NCBI GenBank assembly: GCA_964512985.1
Contig: CAZELI010000050.1
Coordinates: 1-8,784 of the forward strand
Source of the DNA: CAYPGT01 sp964512985
GTDB taxonomy: Bacteria; Cyanobacteriota; Vampirovibrionia; LMEP-6097
DNA: 8,784 bases
Reading direction: 5' to 3'
Part shown: positions 5,723 through 8,784 of the stretch, piece by piece
Layout of the letters: every line of letters starts with the position of its first letter
Position numbering within the stretch: position 1 is the stretch's first letter
Made by a program: the position numbers and the translations under genes
Notes under the pieces: model-generated
Database searches by the model: none
Told to the model about the DNA's origin: nothing
Seen by the model: only the letters and a program-made list of their open reading frames with translations

Positions 5723-6712
5723 ATGAGTATTAATATTCAAACTGTAACTGCTGAAGATGAGCTTACCGAGCTAAATCTCTTACGCACTAACTTAGAATTG
5801 AATATTGCTAAATTAGAATCAGGTTTTATTCTTTACAGTCTTGAAAACAACAATAAACTAACAAGTAGCATTGAAACCAATTATGGTAATGCATTATTGC
5901 TAAGTAACAATCAGATCGATTTCAACCCTGAATTAATGAAACTAAATCAGTGTTTGCTTTTGAGTAGACCCGAGTGCATTAGCTACAGCTCTAAACTCAT
6001 CATCTTTAATACTAGTAGAGAACGCCGAACTATATTGAGCTTACTAATAGAAAACCATAAGAAATTAATTGAGAACAATATCGAGATTAATCTAATTCTT
6101 GTTCCTACAAACTTACAAGAATATTTCGAGCAATTAGGTTACTGTCAATATGCCAAGGCAGGGTACAACACAGAAGGTCTCAGTTTAGTACCAATGCTAC
6201 TCTTAGCACAAGACTATTACTATCTATCTCTTATCGGGTCACCACTTGCAAGAAACTGTCATGAAACCAAGATTGACAGATCAAAATTAAGGGAAGTCTT
6301 TGGTAAAGATTACAAGGACCCTAGGATCTATTTACAACTCAAACAACTTGCTAGTAGGTTTAATATAAAGCTTGATGAAAAACTCATAGAGCCTTATCTC
6401 GGAGTCCTAAAATATAATGTATTTAAAGCTGGTGAAAATATTTTTAGGGAGAATGAAGCGGGCTCCAGTTTACATATCATCACCAATGGTATTACTAAAA
6501 TCAATCAACACAAATATAAAGCGGGCGGGTTCTTTGGTATAGACTCTCTACTCAATCCTGGAAACCGCAGATACACTCTAGAAGCTGAGTCTAAAGTAGA
6601 AACTCTAGAGATCGAGAGCGAAGATTTCTATAAAATCATCAGAAGCAAACCTAACACTACGCCAATGATATTAAACTTACTTGGCGAAAGACTTAGGGAT
6701 ATTCATCAATGA
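5723..6712 (+). CDS. Acyltransferase-like domain fused to a cyclic-nucleotide-binding domain
   Basis: The C-terminal part (about 228-325) is a cyclic-nucleotide-binding (CAP/CRP-type) fold: Phe-Lys-Ala-Gly-Glu-Asn-Ile-Phe-Arg-Glu-Asn-Glu-Ala-Gly, a Gly-Ile turn, then Gly-Gly-Phe-Phe-Gly-Ile-Asp-Ser-Leu-Leu. In the phosphate-binding cassette the usual Gly-Glu is Gly272-Ile273, while Arg282/Arg283 remain, so ligand binding may be altered or lost. No DNA-binding helix-turn-helix follows. Residues about 85-175 resemble GNAT-type N-acyltransferases: Tyr-Phe-Glu-Gln-Leu-Gly-Tyr (134-140), then Val-Pro-Met-Leu-Leu (156-160), Asp164 and Gly-Ser-Pro-Leu-Ala (172-176), like the ends of FeeM/ceramide-synthase-type enzymes. 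This part is moderately certain. The gene starts three bases after ubiX and overlaps the oxoamine synthase gene by ATGA. A purely regulatory sensor is the alternative. Confidence 0.75.
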   Translation: MSINIQTVTAEDELTELNLLRTNLELNIAKLESGFILYSLENNNKLTSSIETNYGNALLLSNNQIDFNPELMKLNQCLLLSRPECISYSSKLIIFNTSRERRTILSLLIENHKKLIENNIEINLILVPTNLQEYFEQLGYCQYAKAGYNTEGLSLVPMLLLAQDYYYLSLIGSPLARNCHETKIDRSKLREVFGKDYKDPRIYLQLKQLASRFNIKLDEKLIEPYLGVLKYNVFKAGENIFRENEAGSSLHIITNGITKINQHKYKAGGFFGIDSLLNPGNRRYTLEAESKVETLEIESEDFYKIIRSKPNTTPMILNLLGERLRDIHQ

Positions 6713-8001
6713 ATAGTGAAATTACTAGCAGTAAACAAAACCTTCAAACTTTTCTTGCAGAAGAACTTAATGAACTTAAGGCTAAAAATTTATACAGAAA
6801 AGCTACGAATCATTTGAAGCTTAATCCTGGGATAATTAATTTTAGTTCCAATGATTATCTGGGACTGGGTTCTAAGATTATTAATGCTTCTGATTTCTAT
6901 CATAATTTAGAAATACAAAAATCAATCATAGCTGGTAAATTAGATATATTTTCTGGGGAAGCTAGCCTTGACAATCATTTCTCACAAGGTTCTCTATTCA
7001 AACAAGATCTAGAACCCACTCCACAAATCCATACCATGCAGTATGGCAGCACTGGATCTCGCTTAACGACTGGCTCTCACGAGATTCATGAAATATTAGA
7101 AAGATTTATTGCTAATTGGAAACAAACAGAAGCTGCCTTAGTTTTTGGCAGTGGCTATCTTGCCAATCTAGGAACTTTATCAGCCTTACTTAATCCTCGT
7201 GATGTAGTATTCACCGACCAATACAATCACTCCTGTATTTTTGATGGTATCAGACTCAGTGGTGCTAAGAAATTTATATACAGCCATAATGATACAGAGC
7301 ATCTTCAAGACTTACTTAGCAAGCACCGTGGCTCATTCGCAAAAGCCATCATAGTCACTGACACTGTATTTAGCATGGATGGAGACAGAGCTAAATTAAA
7401 AGAACTAACTCAACTAAGTAAAAGCTTCGAGTGTACTATGTATGTCGACGAAGCTCATGCCACTGGTGTCCTAGGTCCTACCGCAGCAGGCTTAGTAGAA
7501 GAATTAGTAAGCCAAGGACAAATTAATTATAGTGATATAGAAATTCAAATGGGAACTTTCTCTAAAGCTGTAGGGCTAGAAGGTGCTTATATAGCTGGTT
7601 CTAAGGAGCTAATAGATTTCTTAAAAAACAAAGCTAGAACTTTCGTTTATTCTACTGCCAGCTCTCCTATAATTCTCAATAAAGTTCTAGAGAATCTCAA
7701 AATTATCAAAGAGAATAATATTTTACGAGATAAGCTAAAGAATAATATATTATTTTTCCAGAACTGTTTGAAAGCCAATCCTAGTCTTAAATGGAGTAAT
7801 GAAGATACTGCGATATTTTCTATAGAGTTAGGAGATATTGAGCAAACCATTAAAGCCTCTGAGCAACTTAAAGCTAAGGGGTTATTAGTTCTACCGATTA
7901 GACCACCCACTGTCCCAACTCCACGCCTGAGAGTCTGTATTAGTGCAAAACACAGTGAAGAAGAGATTAGTAGATTAATTGAAGGGATTAAAACACTATG
8001 A
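6709..8001 (+). CDS. bioF: BioF-type alpha-oxoamine synthase (8-amino-7-oxononanoate synthase)
   Basis: Alpha-oxoamine synthases are PLP enzymes that condense an amino acid with an acyl-CoA and release CO2. BioF joins alanine with pimeloyl-CoA/ACP in biotin synthesis. Visible are Ser-Asn-Asp-Tyr-Leu-Gly-Leu (47-53), Gly-Ser-Thr-Gly-Ser-Arg (113-118), His174, Asp-Thr-Val-Phe-Ser-Met-Asp-Gly-Asp (218-226), Val-Asp247-Glu-Ala-His250 and the Schiff-base Lys286 in Thr-Phe-Ser-Lys. Ile-Arg-Pro-Pro-Thr-Val-Pro (397-403) is typical of BioF rather than of serine palmitoyltransferase or glycine C-acetyltransferase. At 430 residues it exceeds the usual length of about 385-400; about 45 extra residues lie between 58 and 108. 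No other biotin gene is in the window. Its start overlaps the preceding gene and its end overlaps the exonuclease gene. Another oxoamine product remains possible. Confidence 0.85.
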   Translation: MNSEITSSKQNLQTFLAEELNELKAKNLYRKATNHLKLNPGIINFSSNDYLGLGSKIINASDFYHNLEIQKSIIAGKLDIFSGEASLDNHFSQGSLFKQDLEPTPQIHTMQYGSTGSRLTTGSHEIHEILERFIANWKQTEAALVFGSGYLANLGTLSALLNPRDVVFTDQYNHSCIFDGIRLSGAKKFIYSHNDTEHLQDLLSKHRGSFAKAIIVTDTVFSMDGDRAKLKELTQLSKSFECTMYVDEAHATGVLGPTAAGLVEELVSQGQINYSDIEIQMGTFSKAVGLEGAYIAGSKELIDFLKNKARTFVYSTASSPIILNKVLENLKIIKENNILRDKLKNNILFFQNCLKANPSLKWSNEDTAIFSIELGDIEQTIKASEQLKAKGLLVLPIRPPTVPTPRLRVCISAKHSEEEISRLIEGIKTL

Positions 8002-8726
8002 ACCCCAACGATAAATATATTTTCATAGATTTGGAGACTACGGGTCTCAATCCTAGCCAAGATAGGATTTGTCAGTTAGGAGTTATACTACCTACTGGTA
8101 AAGAAATTAATACATTGATCAATCCGATGATCCCTATACCACCTGCAGTGACTGCGGTTCATGGCATTAATGACAAGATGGTTCAAACCGCTCCTAAGCT
8201 TGAAGATGTAGCTGAAGAATTAATCAATGGACTTGAAGAGGCTAATATTTTTGTCGCTTATAATTTTACTTTTGATTTTCAATTCCTGCAAAACGAACTT
8301 TATAGAACAGTACTCTATGAACTAAAAGAAAGTGACTTTGTGTTTATTGATCCTTATAAGATCTTCCGTAAAATGTTTCCGCATAATCTTGCTAATGCTT
8401 ACTACTTCTACACTGGGAAAGAAATCATCGGCGCCCATAGTGCTATCAATGATATTAGAGCGACCAAAGAAGTACTAGATAGACAAAAAGAACTTTATAC
8501 TGAGTTATTCGTTCAAGATGCTAAGCGCATTGAAGAACTCACAGTAGGAGACACCTCTATCATCGGTAAATGGTTTGGTTTGGTTGATGGTGATATTAGA
8601 TATAAACAAGGTAAATATAGGGGTGAAATAGTAATTAAAACCCATGAAACCTATCTTAAGTGGATTTACTCCTTAGAAGATGTGACCTTGTCTGAGAAAA
8701 GATATATTAGTAGTGTGATTGAATAA
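7998..8726 (+). CDS. DnaQ-like 3'-5' exonuclease with DUF3820-like tail
   Basis: The N-terminal 165 residues are a DEDDh exonuclease of the DnaQ/RNase T group: Phe-Ile-Asp11-Leu-Glu13-Thr-Thr-Gly (ExoI), Tyr-Asn-Phe-Thr-Phe-Asp93 (ExoII) and His147-Ser-Ala-Ile-Asn-Asp152 (ExoIII), so all metal ligands and the catalytic His are present. It should degrade DNA or RNA from the 3' end. Residues about 200-240 (Lys-Gln-Gly-Lys-Tyr-Arg-Gly-Glu, then Tyr-Leu-Lys-Trp-Ile) resemble the small DUF3820 module often joined to such exonucleases. The start overlaps the previous stop as ATGA; a GAAGGG stretch 11 bases upstream could be a weak ribosome-binding site. It is the last gene of the operon seen here. 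A repair or RNA-processing role is likely; the precise substrate cannot be told. Confidence 0.9.
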   Translation: MNPNDKYIFIDLETTGLNPSQDRICQLGVILPTGKEINTLINPMIPIPPAVTAVHGINDKMVQTAPKLEDVAEELINGLEEANIFVAYNFTFDFQFLQNELYRTVLYELKESDFVFIDPYKIFRKMFPHNLANAYYFYTGKEIIGAHSAINDIRATKEVLDRQKELYTELFVQDAKRIEELTVGDTSIIGKWFGLVDGDIRYKQGKYRGEIVIKTHETYLKWIYSLEDVTLSEKRYISSVIE

Positions 8727-8727
8727 A

Positions 8728-8762
8728 AGTTACAAGAATCTTATTGCTGGCATTATGTAACT
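8728..8762. promoter_or_regulatory. Candidate promoter bracketed by a 7-bp inverted repeat
   Basis: AGTTACA (8728-8734) and TGTAACT (8756-8762) are exact reverse complements 21 bases apart. Between them lies an extended -10-like TGGCATTAT (8748-8756), ending six bases before an ATG at 8763, the same spacing as at other genes here. The left arm sits at the -35 position. The sequence is short and could be chance. Confidence 0.35.
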
Positions 8763-8784
8763 ATGTGCTTGAGGATGTTTGAAT
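8763..8784 (+). CDS. Possible start of a further gene, cut by the window end
   Basis: ATG at 8763 opens a frame reading Met-Cys-Leu-Arg-Met-Phe-Glu to the edge. The only support is the promoter-like spacing described for 8728-8762, so this is tentative. It shares the frame of the preceding exonuclease gene but lies beyond its TAA stop. Confidence 0.25.

Noticed and set aside
7647..8060. Minus-strand open frame opposite the oxoamine synthase end
   Set aside because: It is antisense to the conserved C-terminus of the BioF-type enzyme and the start of the exonuclease, with no recognisable domain.

Overview
This AT-rich stretch of about 8.8 kb has nine supported protein-coding genes and possibly the start of a tenth. 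It probably comes from a bacterium with an outer membrane, because it carries an MlaD-like MCE lipid-transport protein. The MCE domain has a large insertion and a long C-terminal tail, which is more like cyanobacterial-lineage proteins than the short proteobacterial form. A low-GC relative of Cyanobacteria (Melainabacteria/Vampirovibrionia type) would fit, but this is a weak inference. I see no rRNA, tRNA, CRISPR array or insertion sequence.

Left part (1-2537), accessory in character. Bases 1-214 hold no supported gene. They contain a small terminator, a perfect 11-bp inverted repeat and a -10 box. Two genes of unknown family follow (215-844 and 932-1351), then a helix-turn-helix/Fic protein (1394-2308) with its own inhibitory motif and repeated half-sites around its start. 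The 229-base gap at 2309-2537 is mostly an array of 54-bp repeats, each able to form a hairpin. The array runs into the promoter of the next gene.

Middle (2538-5074). A large AAA-type ATPase with a winged helix and a C-terminal PD-(D/E)XK nuclease-like domain runs convergently toward the mlaD-like gene on the minus strand, with a small hairpin between them. The 216-base divergent gap upstream of the mlaD-like gene holds two start-proximal promoters and a GC-rich palindromic island.

Right part (5075-8726). Four tightly packed plus-strand genes look like one operon: a UbiX flavin prenyltransferase, an unusual acyltransferase-like/cyclic-nucleotide-binding fusion, a BioF-type alpha-oxoamine synthase with an extra segment, and a DnaQ-like exonuclease with a DUF3820-like tail. 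The last three genes are linked by a 3-base gap or by ATGA overlaps. The middle pair, an acyl-CoA-using oxoamine synthase beside a probable N-acyltransferase, is the most interesting biochemical pairing. Biotin synthesis alone is the conservative reading.

A pattern across the window is that genes beginning a transcription unit (215, 932, 2538, 4858 on the minus strand, 5075) have a -10-like hexamer only 6-9 bases before the start codon, no Shine-Dalgarno sequence, and an in-frame stop in or beside that hexamer. This suggests leaderless mRNAs starting at or near the initiation codon.
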